This document shows positions 44,650-52,331 of a DNA stretch of 64,000 nt, in pieces (position 1 is the first letter of the stretch; the number at the start of each line of letters is the position of its first letter). Made by a program: the position numbers and the translations under genes. Under the pieces are notes generated by a model. It worked only from the letters and a program-made list of their open reading frames with translations, had not been told where the DNA came from and ran no database searches. This DNA comes from Sphingopyxis sp. YR583 (GTDB lineage: Bacteria > Pseudomonadota > Alphaproteobacteria > Sphingomonadales > Sphingomonadaceae): the NCBI RefSeq assembly GCF_900108295.1, contig NZ_FNWK01000002.1, positions 310,001 to 374,000 on the forward strand. The letters run 5' to 3'.

Positions 44650-45429
44650 TCAGTGCAGATTGACCGCGTCGTTCAGATAGAGCGACGTGAGCAGCGCGAA
44701 CACATAAGCTTGGATGCCCGCGACCAGCAGCTCAAGTCCGCTGATGCCGACCATCAGCGCCATGCTGGGGATGCCGACGCCAAGGCCGACAGCCGGACCG
44801 GCGGCGATCCCGTCGATGATGAACGATGCGAACACCTTCATCAGCACGTGGCCTGCGGTCATCGCGACGAACAGTCGGAGAGCAAGGCTGAACGGGCGGA
44901 CGAGGAACGACACCAGCTCGATCACGGGGATCAGCCACAGCAGCCACCAGGGCGTGCCGTGCGGGACGAACAGCGAGAAGAAATGCAGGCCATGGCGCCA
45001 GAAACCAACAATCAACACGATCGAGAAGCTCAGGATCGCGAGAAAACCGGTGATCGTGAAGTGGCTCGTCACGGTAAAGGGATGCACGCCGAACAGGCCG
45101 AGCGGCATCAGGCCGAGCACGTTCAGCATCAGGATGAACATGAAGAGCGAGAAGACATAGGGCGTATATTTACGGCCTTCAGGGCCGATATTGGCATTCA
45201 TCATGCCCGAAATGAAACCAGTGAAGCCCTCGACGGCGACCTGCCAGCGACCCGGAACGAGCTGGCGCTTCATCCCGCCGATCATGAAAACCCACAGAAG
45301 CAGGCCGGCGATCACCATCCACATCGCGCTGGTGGTAAAGGCAACCTCATGATTGCCGACATGGAACATGTCGAACATCTTCTGCACCTCGAACTGGTGC
45401 ATCGGGTCCACTTTGCCTTGATCCGCCAC
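44650..45429 (-). CDS. atpB: F0 ATP synthase subunit a
   Basis: Membrane stator subunit of 259 residues forming the proton half-channels. FIISGMMNANIGPEG, the essential Arg in SLALRLFVAMTAGH, and the terminal AGIQAYVFALLTSLYLNDAVN are conserved family segments. It follows atpI by 23 bases and precedes atpE by 42. Confidence 0.96.
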   Translation of the reverse strand: MADQGKVDPMHQFEVQKMFDMFHVGNHEVAFTTSAMWMVIAGLLLWVFMIGGMKRQLVPGRWQVAVEGFTGFISGMMNANIGPEGRKYTPYVFSLFMFILMLNVLGLMPLGLFGVHPFTVTSHFTITGFLAILSFSIVLIVGFWRHGLHFFSLFVPHGTPWWLLWLIPVIELVSFLVRPFSLALRLFVAMTAGHVLMKVFASFIIDGIAAGPAVGLGVGIPSMALMVGISGLELLVAGIQAYVFALLTSLYLNDAVNLH

Positions 45430-45452
45430 GCGATACCTCGCCTAAATTAATA

Positions 45453-45791
45453 TCAGTCCGGCTTTGCGGGCCGAACGTTCGCGATCCGAAATATATTCCT
45501 GAAGGCGACGACTATTCCGAGGAACAACACCACCAACAGGCCCCAGGGTGCCGTGCCCGCGAAATGGTCGATTGTCCAACCAACCAGCGCGCCGCCACCG
45601 ATCCCGCCCAGCAGTTCGGCCAAAACGCGGTTCCCGAGCTTGTAATTCGCATCGGTTTCCGGTCCGGCGTTCACTGCGGTCCGTTTCGCTTCTGCGGCTT
45701 CGGCCCGGTCCAATCGCTCTTCGAGCGAGACCAGGCGCGAATCCTCCGAAGCTGGTTCCGGATCGCTGCCATTCCCCGTCATTCCCGCCAT
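45453..45791 (-). CDS. atpI: ATP synthase protein I
   Basis: AtpI-type assembly factor of 112 residues that heads the F0 operon, thought to help build the c-ring. A charged N-terminal half is followed by two membrane segments (ELLGGIGGGALVGWTIDHF and WGLLVVLFLGIVVAFRNIF). The ATG is preceded by a CAGGAGG-like box. The F1 genes are absent, consistent with the split F0 and F1 operons of alphaproteobacteria. Confidence 0.92.
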   Translation of the reverse strand: MAGMTGNGSDPEPASEDSRLVSLEERLDRAEAAEAKRTAVNAGPETDANYKLGNRVLAELLGGIGGGALVGWTIDHFAGTAPWGLLVVLFLGIVVAFRNIFRIANVRPAKPD

Positions 45792-45831
45792 CCTCCTGAA
45801 ACAGAGCCGATATCCATCGATTCCGCCTGCG

Positions 45832-45853
45832 AAAAAAGGCCCGAAAATTCGGG
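45832..45853 (-). terminator. Terminator-like hairpin in the atp leader
   Basis: On the minus strand CCCGAA-TT-TTCGGG is followed by CC and six Ts. It lies between the predicted promoter (45873-45901) and the atpI start at 45791, so it would act as an attenuator of the whole F0 operon. The stem is short and the activity unproven. Confidence 0.55.
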
Positions 45854-45872
45854 GGACCCCTAAGGCGCGGTC

Positions 45873-45901
45873 CGTTTAGGAACGACGCCCGATTAAGTCA
45901 A
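45873..45901 (-). promoter_or_regulatory. Predicted promoter of the F0 operon
   Basis: On the minus strand, TTGACT (45901-45896), a 17-base spacer and TAAACG (45878-45873). The minus-35 element is near-consensus for the housekeeping sigma; the minus-10 element is weaker. It is 82 bases before atpI. Confidence 0.55.
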
Positions 45902-45948
45902 TGCTTGTGCGCAGGTGCACAAATTTGCCTGCCTTGCGGCCTACAAAA

Positions 45949-45978
45949 ATGCCGCCGCGTTTAGGGGCGCGGCGGCAT
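45949..45978 (-). terminator. Strong terminator of the ydbH operon
   Basis: ATGCCGCCGCG and CGCGGCGGCAT form a perfect 11-bp stem with an 8-base loop, followed on the minus strand by TTTTG. It lies 38 bases after the ydbL stop and separates this operon from atpI. Confidence 0.88.
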
Positions 45979-46015
45979 CTGAGGGCCCGCAGGCCCCGTT
46001 GTTCGATTGAACCGC

Positions 46016-46432
46016 TTACGGGCAGCGCGAGTCACGCTCCGGCGGGCTGCCGTCGCGGGTTTTCCATGCGCCGCCGGGCGTCTGGTACTTTTCGCCCGGC
46101 TTGGTGTTCGCGATCAGGTTGCAACCGCTGGTAAAGGCGAATTGCTGCACCGTGCTGCCGGTTGACTGCGCGCTCGCGGTATAGGCAGCCTTGCGCTTGA
46201 TGTTCAGATCCTCAACGAGCGCCCGGATCGCCGGCGTCGGCGCCGTTGCAAAGCCCAGATAGCCATCAACCTGCTCACCGATCTGGCCTGCGGCACGCGC
46301 GGCGGCATAGGCCGGATCGCGCTGCGCCATCGCCGACGGCACGGCCAGCGCAACGGCAGCGGTCGCTGCGATTGCGGCAAGTGCCAGTCCGGTCGGTTTC
46401 CACATCGTCTTCGTCATCTTCATGTTCCCCAT
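46016..46432 (-). CDS. ydbL: YdbL-family (DUF1318) exported protein
   Basis: Periplasmic protein of 138 residues. The signal peptide is about 10-36 (ALAVPSAMAQ). The mature part has AYAAARAAGQIGEQVDGYLGF and NIKRKAAYTASAQ, matching DUF1318. In E. coli YdbL works with the YdbH-YnbE lipid bridge, apparently as a modulator. The ATG overlaps the ynbE stop by one base. Its first codons closely resemble those of ynbE (MKMTKT in both), suggesting a local start-site duplication or convergence. Confidence 0.88.
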   Translation of the reverse strand: MGNMKMTKTMWKPTGLALAAIAATAAVALAVPSAMAQRDPAYAAARAAGQIGEQVDGYLGFATAPTPAIRALVEDLNIKRKAAYTASAQSTGSTVQQFAFTSGCNLIANTKPGEKYQTPGGAWKTRDGSPPERDSRCP

Positions 46433-46647
46433 CAGAATATCTCGCTATTCTGCTCGATGAGCTTCTTGGCGTCGCCATCCAGCCTATACACCACTTCCTG
46501 ACGGATGTTGATGTTCAGATTGATCTCGATCGGTTTGTCGGGCGTATCGATCTGAACGCAGCCCGCAAGGACCGACGCGCCCATCACTACGGCAACAACC
46601 CGGCCATCGATGGCCTGCCTCCTTGCTCCAGTCTTGGTCATCTTCAT
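46432..46647 (-). CDS. ynbE: YnbE-family outer-membrane lipoprotein
   Basis: Small lipoprotein of 71 residues with a lipobox at ASVLAGC (Cys30) and a short mature beta-strand segment IEINLNINIRQEVVYRLD. YnbE anchors in the outer membrane and pairs by strand stacking with the C-terminus of YdbH, forming a bridge that moves phospholipids. It overlaps ydbH by ATGA and is followed immediately by ydbL, preserving the E. coli order. Confidence 0.9.
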   Translation of the reverse strand: MKMTKTGARRQAIDGRVVAVVMGASVLAGCVQIDTPDKPIEINLNINIRQEVVYRLDGDAKKLIEQNSEIF

Positions 46648-49600
46648 CGCATGGTCTCGCTTTCTGGAGGCTGAACGGGTGATGGCGCGCCTTTTTCGGC
46701 GGCTTCGGCTTCTTCCTGTGCACGCATCAACGCGGGCAAATTTTGTTCGATGAGCAGCGACGGGTCGTAGAAGCCCTTCGCCGATGTGAGCAACTGACGG
46801 AATGGTGCGCGAATCTTCACATTGAAGATCAGCGGCAGTTTCGCGACCTGGTTGGTCAGGAAATTACGCGTCGCCCCCTCGCCCTGCCCCACGCCGCCAA
46901 AGCGGATATCGGTCACCATTTCGCCGTCGAGATCCCCGTTCAATATGATCGTGAGATCGTCATATTTGAGGCTGCGCAACGCGCCAAAGGCAAAATTGGC
47001 GATCGTCCCGAGATTGCGGTTCGACAATTCGCCGACATAGGCGAGCGTCCCGCCGCCTCCGCGCGAATCGATACGGCCATTGACAATGCGCCCGCCGAGC
47101 CCGTCGAACTCTACCGGCAGCGTCCCGTCGAACACCCCCGTTGCGTTGATATTTTCGAAGCCGAAGCTTTGCAGGAATACCGCCGCATCAACGCCGACGA
47201 TATCGAAGGACAGCCGACGCGCATTTTCTGTACCGAAGTCGAGCGTTGTCGGATGCAGGAGCAGCTTGCCGCCGCCGAAGGGCCAGCTGCCGCCCTCAAC
47301 CCGCACCTGATTGTCGCCGAGCAGTCGATATTCGATCTCACCGTCGAGGACAGGAATGCCGGGATTGATTTCCTTGATCTTGGCAATCTGGCCGGGTGCG
47401 GTCCTGAGCCCGATCAGGTCGTCGAAGCTGATCGTCGTCGTCAGCCCGGTGACCGGACCGAACGCCGCCGCCAGACTGGCATCGGCGGTCGCGAAAGTGC
47501 CGCGGCTCGTGACACCATCGGCGGTCCATTCTATGCGCCCGTCGCCGACGACCGATCCGCGGACGTTCGCAACGACGCCAAGCGCGAGGCTGGTGAGCTG
47601 GTCGGGCTGGAACGCCTCGTTAAAGCGCAGTTCCTTGACGCTCAGGTCCGCCGAACCGCTGCTGTCGGCCAGCCGGTGCCGGATCAGCGTGTCGAGGATC
47701 TTCGTTCCCGTCTTCCGTTCGCTGAAGCCCGCTTTCGCTTCGATGACGCCGTTTGCAAAGCGCAGATTCGCATCCTTGCTGACGAGCGGAAAGAAGCGCG
47801 GATCGGGCGCGGTGTCGGTGAGCAGCAATCCGCCGTCGAGCGTCAATGCGCCATCGGCAAAGCGCCATTGCCCCGCGATTTCGCTCATGTCGAGCGGCAC
47901 CGCCCCGATCTTTCCGCTCGCGCCGCGAAGGTCGCCTGCCATTCCCTGAGCAGTCGCACGCCCGTTCAGGTTTTGCGCGCTGAAGCGGGTAACGCTTTCA
48001 CCCTCCCCAAGCCGAATATCGGCCAGCGCCAGCGCCCAACGCATCGCGGACAAGTCGATATCCGCAGGCCCGCTCTTCAGGCTGAACGGCGAACGGCCGC
48101 TCGTCCCGCGCAGCGCGATGCCGGGAATGCGGATATCGCCGCGCACCCCTTCGGGGCCCGCGCTCAGCAGCGGTGCGCCGGGGCGGCTGCACAGGTCGAT
48201 CGCGCTGCGCCCGAACCGAAATCCGCTGACGTCGATCCGTTCCGCCGCGACGCGGCTGCACCCACCGTCGAAAGCAAGCGCGCCCGTCGGGGCCAGATAA
48301 CCGTTCAGCGGCACCGTCAACCGCTCGACGCGCCCGCCCGCCAGCGGCCCCGACAGCGTCGCCGCAGTAGCGAAGCGCATCAAACCGCCGGCGCCACCCG
48401 AGAACCGAACCGGCGTCAGCGCCAGCCGCGCGCCTTCGGCGCTGTAAGCATCAAGGCTAGCGAGCCCCGTCACCCGCCCCTCAGCACTACGGTCTAGGCG
48501 CAACGTTCCCGAGGGCAGGCCGCCGCCCTCGATACTCCAGTTCCCCGTCGCAATCACCGCCGGCTCGTCGGCGCCATAAAGATATCCGATGCGGCTGTCC
48601 GCGCTGCCGGCGAAGCGTGCTCCGCTCACGCTCGTCAACTCGGGTGCAATCAGATCAATACGCGCCGTCGGCCCTTCGCCGGCTATCGCGAAACCCGCGC
48701 TGGCGCTGGCGTCGGCGAGTACGCGGCTGAACGCCGCCATCGCCTTCGCCGCCAGCGGGCCGACCGGCGTCCCCGCCAGTCCGCGCGCGCTTTCGGCGAG
48801 CGAGCGGCGCAAATCGGCGGTGCTGCTTGCACGGGCGAAACTCACTTCCCCATCGAATGTCGGTGCTGCGCTGCCGACGCTACCCCTCGCCTCCAGCTTC
48901 ACAGCGTCGGCCGTAAAATCGGCCCCGCGCAACCGCGCCATCTCGGCGTCGGCATCAATTTTCGTCAGCAAGGCCGTTCCGTCGAACCGTGCGAGCAATC
49001 CCATGCGGTCGGCGGAGAGCGGGCCCGCGACCAATTTCGCGATGCTCGCGTCCACGTTGCCCTTCCAGCTTTGCAGATCTTCCGACAACGACAGGTCGAG
49101 CGCAATCTGCGGCGATGCTGCACGCACATTGCCGTCGGCGCACTGCAGAGAGCGCCCGCGCAAAGGACCGACAAGCTGCGGACGGACGCTGCGAACGCGG
49201 ACCGCGCCATAAAAGCTGATGTCGTCGCCACGGCATCCCGCCCCGGCAATCGTCGGCGCGACCAGTGCCAGCCTGCCGGCGAAATCGTCGCGCAAATTGC
49301 CACCCCCATTGAGCGCAGCGCCGATATTGCCCCACGGTGTTTCGACCCGTGCCCGCGCGTCGCGCAGGACGACCGACAGGTCCGGCAAGGCAAAGGGGTC
49401 CTTGCTTTCCGGATCGCGAAACTTGTCAAGCGAGCCGAACGACAGACGCCCGTTGACGAAACGCCCGTAAAGCTTGACGCCGTCGGCGTTGATCCCCGAA
49501 ACATAAGGACCGCGCCAGCCATAGCCGAGCAGCACTTCGATCCGCTTCGCGGTCAGGTCGGGGTGTTTCGGATCGCCGATGACGATGTTCGACAATATCT

Positions 49601-49811
49601 CGCTACGAAATCCGATGCGGTCGATCCTATAGCGCGCCGGAACGCCGCGGCTGTCGAACTGATCGCGAATGAACTCGTCGGCGATTGGCTCTCGCGCGAT
49701 CCAGACCCCGGCGATCAGGATTACGACCGCACCGGCGGTCAGCCAGCGCTTCTTGAAGAGAAGCGTCCGATATTTGAACCGCCGCTCCGGAGCCGCTTCC
49801 GCGTCAGTCAT
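46644..49811 (-). CDS. ydbH: AsmA-like intermembrane lipid transporter YdbH
   Basis: A 1055-residue AsmA-like protein with a single N-terminal membrane helix (LTAGAVVILIAGVWIA, about 24-40) and a long beta-rich periplasmic body predicted to form a hydrophobic groove. The C-terminal stretch GTIANFAFGALRSLKYDDLTIILNGDLDG ... RAPFRQLLTSAKGFYDPS is characteristic. With TamB and YhdP it is one of the redundant phospholipid carriers in E. coli. It heads a three-gene overlapping operon; divergent from radC. Confidence 0.9.
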   Translation of the reverse strand: MTDAEAAPERRFKYRTLLFKKRWLTAGAVVILIAGVWIAREPIADEFIRDQFDSRGVPARYRIDRIGFRSEILSNIVIGDPKHPDLTAKRIEVLLGYGWRGPYVSGINADGVKLYGRFVNGRLSFGSLDKFRDPESKDPFALPDLSVVLRDARARVETPWGNIGAALNGGGNLRDDFAGRLALVAPTIAGAGCRGDDISFYGAVRVRSVRPQLVGPLRGRSLQCADGNVRAASPQIALDLSLSEDLQSWKGNVDASIAKLVAGPLSADRMGLLARFDGTALLTKIDADAEMARLRGADFTADAVKLEARGSVGSAAPTFDGEVSFARASSTADLRRSLAESARGLAGTPVGPLAAKAMAAFSRVLADASASAGFAIAGEGPTARIDLIAPELTSVSGARFAGSADSRIGYLYGADEPAVIATGNWSIEGGGLPSGTLRLDRSAEGRVTGLASLDAYSAEGARLALTPVRFSGGAGGLMRFATAATLSGPLAGGRVERLTVPLNGYLAPTGALAFDGGCSRVAAERIDVSGFRFGRSAIDLCSRPGAPLLSAGPEGVRGDIRIPGIALRGTSGRSPFSLKSGPADIDLSAMRWALALADIRLGEGESVTRFSAQNLNGRATAQGMAGDLRGASGKIGAVPLDMSEIAGQWRFADGALTLDGGLLLTDTAPDPRFFPLVSKDANLRFANGVIEAKAGFSERKTGTKILDTLIRHRLADSSGSADLSVKELRFNEAFQPDQLTSLALGVVANVRGSVVGDGRIEWTADGVTSRGTFATADASLAAAFGPVTGLTTTISFDDLIGLRTAPGQIAKIKEINPGIPVLDGEIEYRLLGDNQVRVEGGSWPFGGGKLLLHPTTLDFGTENARRLSFDIVGVDAAVFLQSFGFENINATGVFDGTLPVEFDGLGGRIVNGRIDSRGGGGTLAYVGELSNRNLGTIANFAFGALRSLKYDDLTIILNGDLDGEMVTDIRFGGVGQGEGATRNFLTNQVAKLPLIFNVKIRAPFRQLLTSAKGFYDPSLLIEQNLPALMRAQEEAEAAEKGAPSPVQPPESETMR

Positions 49812-49980
49812 GGAATGCGGCCAATGACGTCATGGCGGATAAATTTCGTCCTCCTGCCCCAGACCTGTTCAAGGCAGAAACGCCGGAAATCCCGTTTCGA
49901 TGCAGGAAATTGATCCGGTTCGCCATCTTCCGTTCCCTATGCCCGTTGAGTGCGCGTCACAAGGCGGTTATTGCCGCTTC

Positions 49981-50658
49981 ATGGGGGATACGCCGGATCA
50001 TGTCGGTCACCGTTCGCGGCTGCGCGCTCGCCTGCTCGACGACGCGGAAGGCCTCGCCGATTACGAGCTGGTCGAATATCTGCTCGCACTCGCAATTCCC
50101 CGCCGCGATACCAAGCCACTCGCAAAGACCCTGCTGCGCGAATTCGGTTCGCTGGCGCAGCTGGTCAGTGCCGATCCCGAGTCGTTGCGCCGGGTCGACG
50201 GGCTTGGCGACACCGGCATAGCTGCGCTCAAGATCGTTCAGGCAACGGCGCTGCGCCTGCTGAAAGGCGAATTTCGCGACAAGCCCCTTCTCTCCAGCTG
50301 GGATGCGCTACTCGACTGGCTGCGCGCCGACATGGGACCGATCGATATCGAACGCGTGCGCGTCCTCTATCTCAATTCGCGCAATATGCTCATCCGCGAC
50401 GAACTGGCGAGCGAGGGCTCGATCGACCAGTCGGCAATCTATGTCCGCGAGGTGATCAAGCGCGCGCTCGAACTTGGCGCGTCCGCGATCATCCTCGTCC
50501 ACAACCATCCGAGCGGTAGCCCCGAACCGAGCCGGCAGGATATCGCAATTACTAGGGACATTGCATCTGCGGCGGCAAAGCTCGGTATTGCGCTTCACGA
50601 TCATATCATCATCGGTGGTTCCGACTATCGCAGCTTTCGGGCGATGGGGCTCATCTAG
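49981..50658 (+). CDS. radC: RadC-family JAB-domain protein
   Basis: RadC/UPF0758 protein of about 225 residues. A helix-hairpin-helix-like N-terminal part (ALAIPRRDTKPLAKTLLREFG ... LRRVDGLGDTGIAALKIV) precedes the MPN/JAB domain with VHNHPSGSPEPSRQD, the metal-binding motif. The name comes from a mutant that maps elsewhere; its true function is unsettled. In-frame ATGs at 49900 and 49939 exist; I chose MGDTPDHVGHRSRLR because family homology begins there. Confidence 0.88.
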   Translation: MGDTPDHVGHRSRLRARLLDDAEGLADYELVEYLLALAIPRRDTKPLAKTLLREFGSLAQLVSADPESLRRVDGLGDTGIAALKIVQATALRLLKGEFRDKPLLSSWDALLDWLRADMGPIDIERVRVLYLNSRNMLIRDELASEGSIDQSAIYVREVIKRALELGASAIILVHNHPSGSPEPSRQDIAITRDIASAAAKLGIALHDHIIIGGSDYRSFRAMGLI

Positions 50659-50764
50659 CCGATTTGACTTCCCCCTTCCGCCACGACATCATCATAGCCA
50701 TGCAGATTCGGCGCAGCCTTCTTCGTTTCCGCCATCAAGGGGGACAGCTTCTCGCGGGCATCTA

Positions 50765-50801
50765 GCCCCGGGTTCCGGTGCGACCGCCCCGAGCCCGGGG
50801 C
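50765..50801. repeat. GC-rich palindrome
   Basis: GCCCCGGG (50765-50772) and CCCGGGGC (50794-50801) pair across a 21-base loop in the 208-base gap between radC and rnk. It resembles the hairpins at 15430, 27015 and 53650. The rest of the gap holds only a short minus-strand reading frame of doubtful status. Confidence 0.5.
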
Positions 50802-50866
50802 ACCTTCCGTCAAAAGATATTGCCGCGCGTGGCGAAACGTCACGCGCCAGCCGGAAAGTCCGCGCC

Positions 50867-51271
50867 ATGAACAAGAAAAACGGGGCAGCGATGCCTCATA
50901 TCCGTATGATCGACAGCGAAGCCGATGCCTTGACCGAACTGACGCTGCAGCAGCAACGCGATTCGGTACGCTTCTATGAATTGCTGCTCGATGAAATCGA
51001 CCGCGCTGCGATCTGCGATCGCTCTGACATCCCTTCGGATGTCGTCACAATGGGTTCGAGCGTCACCTTCGTCGATGACAAGAATGGTGCCGAACGAACG
51101 ATACGCCTCGTATATCCTGCCGAAGCGGACATAGCCGCGGGACGGATGTCGATCCTGACCCCTGTCGGCGCAGGATTAATCGGCCTTAGCGTCGGTCAGT
51201 CGATCAATTGGCCCGATCGCGGCGGCATCGAGCACCGGCTGACAATCGTTGCGGTCGAACAGCCACAATAA
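50867..51271 (+). CDS. rnk: Rnk-like nucleoside diphosphate kinase regulator
   Basis: GreA/GreB-family protein of 134 residues, close to E. coli Rnk. The N-terminal coiled-coil is short and the C-terminal FKBP-like domain reads VTMGSSVTFVDDKNGAERTIRLVYPAEADIAAGRMSILTPVGAGLIGLSVGQSI. Rnk binds RNA polymerase in the secondary channel in E. coli. The ATG at MNKKNGAAMPHI is the sensible start; the frame runs on upstream through the gap and into radC without homology. Confidence 0.88.
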   Translation: MNKKNGAAMPHIRMIDSEADALTELTLQQQRDSVRFYELLLDEIDRAAICDRSDIPSDVVTMGSSVTFVDDKNGAERTIRLVYPAEADIAAGRMSILTPVGAGLIGLSVGQSINWPDRGGIEHRLTIVAVEQPQ

Positions 51272-51289
51272 TCTGCGTCAAACAGCGAT

Positions 51290-51319
51290 GCAGCCGCCGG
51301 ATCTCTCCGACGGCTGCAC
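51290..51319. terminator. Hairpin between rnk and EF-hand gene
   Basis: TGCAGCCG and CGGCTGCA form an 8-bp stem, extended by CGGA/TCCG after a C-A mismatch with a TCTC loop. It lies between convergent genes and is the probable transcription end for both, although no strong U-run follows. Confidence 0.55.
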
Positions 51320-51337
51320 CACTCCGCGGGACGCCGA

Positions 51338-51814
51338 TTAGGCGCCGCGCGACAAGAAACCGGTAAGCTCGGCCTTGTTCACACCGCCCGACTTGTCGCC
51401 GTCTGCAGATGCGAATGCCTGACCGATCCAGGTCTTTACCTCGCCCGATTCAACATCGGCGCTCGGGTCGGTCGCGGCACGCAGCTTCTTCATCCACGCG
51501 CCGAATTCTGCTTCGTTCAGGTCGCCATTCTTGTCGCCGTCATAGGTAGGAAATTCCTGTTCGACGATCTGTGCGATCTGGGTCGGCGTTGCGGCTGCTC
51601 CCGAAGGAGCAGGTTTGCTAGCCGATGCCGGCGGCGTTGAAGCGCCGGGCGCGGGAGCCGTTGCCGGATCAGCCGGCGCGGGCGCCGTCGTCCCCGGACC
51701 GGGAGCCGGTTCGGCTGCCGTCGGCGGCGAGGCCGGCTCGGCAGGCGGGGTCGATTGCGCAAGAGCCGGGAAACTGATCGCGGCAGCGCCAATCAAAAGC
51801 ATCTGTTTCAACAT
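51338..51814 (-). CDS. Exported EF-hand protein
   Basis: A 158-residue exported protein. The signal peptide (LLIGAAAISFPALAQ) is followed by a Pro/Ala-rich linker of about 60 residues and two EF hands, YDGDKNGDLNEAEF and ADGDKSGGVNKAEL, with good calcium ligands. It is probably periplasmic or surface calcium-binding; no enzyme is apparent. Its signal peptide is nearly identical to that of the next gene upstream, which has no EF hands. Confidence 0.85.
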   Translation of the reverse strand: MLKQMLLIGAAAISFPALAQSTPPAEPASPPTAAEPAPGPGTTAPAPADPATAPAPGASTPPASASKPAPSGAAATPTQIAQIVEQEFPTYDGDKNGDLNEAEFGAWMKKLRAATDPSADVESGEVKTWIGQAFASADGDKSGGVNKAELTGFLSRGA

Positions 51815-51841
51815 GATCCATCTCCTGTTGTCTGAAAGATA

Positions 51842-52132
51842 TTACTGCGGTTCCGGTTTGGGTTCTTCCTCGGAGTCCGGAGCCGGCTGGTCAGCCGGAG
51901 GGGTCGGCTCGGCCGCAGGGGGCGTGTCGCTCGGGGTCGCATCCTCGGACGGGGCCTGATCGGTCGGCGTCGTTCCATCCGTGGGCTGGCTATCCGGCGC
52001 GGGGGCCGTGGTATCGGTCGGTGCCGGCTGCGACTGCGTCGTCGGAGCCGGTTCTTCGGCCGGAGCGGTCGTTTGAGCCAAAGCGGGAAAGCTGATTGCC
52101 GCCGCGCCGATCAAAAGCACTTGTTTAATCAC
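51842..52132 (-). CDS. Small exported Pro-rich protein, EF-hand gene paralog
   Basis: A 96-residue protein whose first 20 residues differ from the neighbouring EF-hand protein at only two positions (L2I, M5V). The remainder is low-complexity Pro, Thr, Ala and Asp with no EF hand, ending EEEPKPEPQ. It looks like a tandem duplicate that lost its calcium-binding domain or never had one. The two genes are 27 bases apart on the same strand. Confidence 0.75.
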   Translation of the reverse strand: MIKQVLLIGAAAISFPALAQTTAPAEEPAPTTQSQPAPTDTTAPAPDSQPTDGTTPTDQAPSEDATPSDTPPAAEPTPPADQPAPDSEEEPKPEPQ

Positions 52133-52250
52133 ACTAATTCTCCTCTAGCGGCGACTTCGATGGCCGTTGCGACCCGTCGCCTTATTGATGGGGCATAGGA
52201 GCAACCCACCGTCTTTCCGCAAAGTTGCGCGACCTCGGCATTTGGCGAAA

Positions 52251-52273
52251 CGCCCCGTCCCTGCTACGGGGCG
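52251..52273 (+). other. Hairpin in the purB leader
   Basis: CGCCCCGT and ACGGGGCG form a perfect 8-bp stem with a 7-base loop, 58 bases before the purB ATG. It may be a leader structure or a terminator for read-through. No purine-riboswitch core is recognisable. Confidence 0.45.
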
Positions 52274-52331
52274 GCCCGTCGTGGTTCCGCAGGGATTCCG
52301 CGACAAGGCGCCAAAAAAGGAAGGAAAATCA

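Noticed and set aside
52251-52273. Purine riboswitch before purB
   Set aside because: Only one hairpin is present; the three-way-junction core of the purine aptamer is missing.
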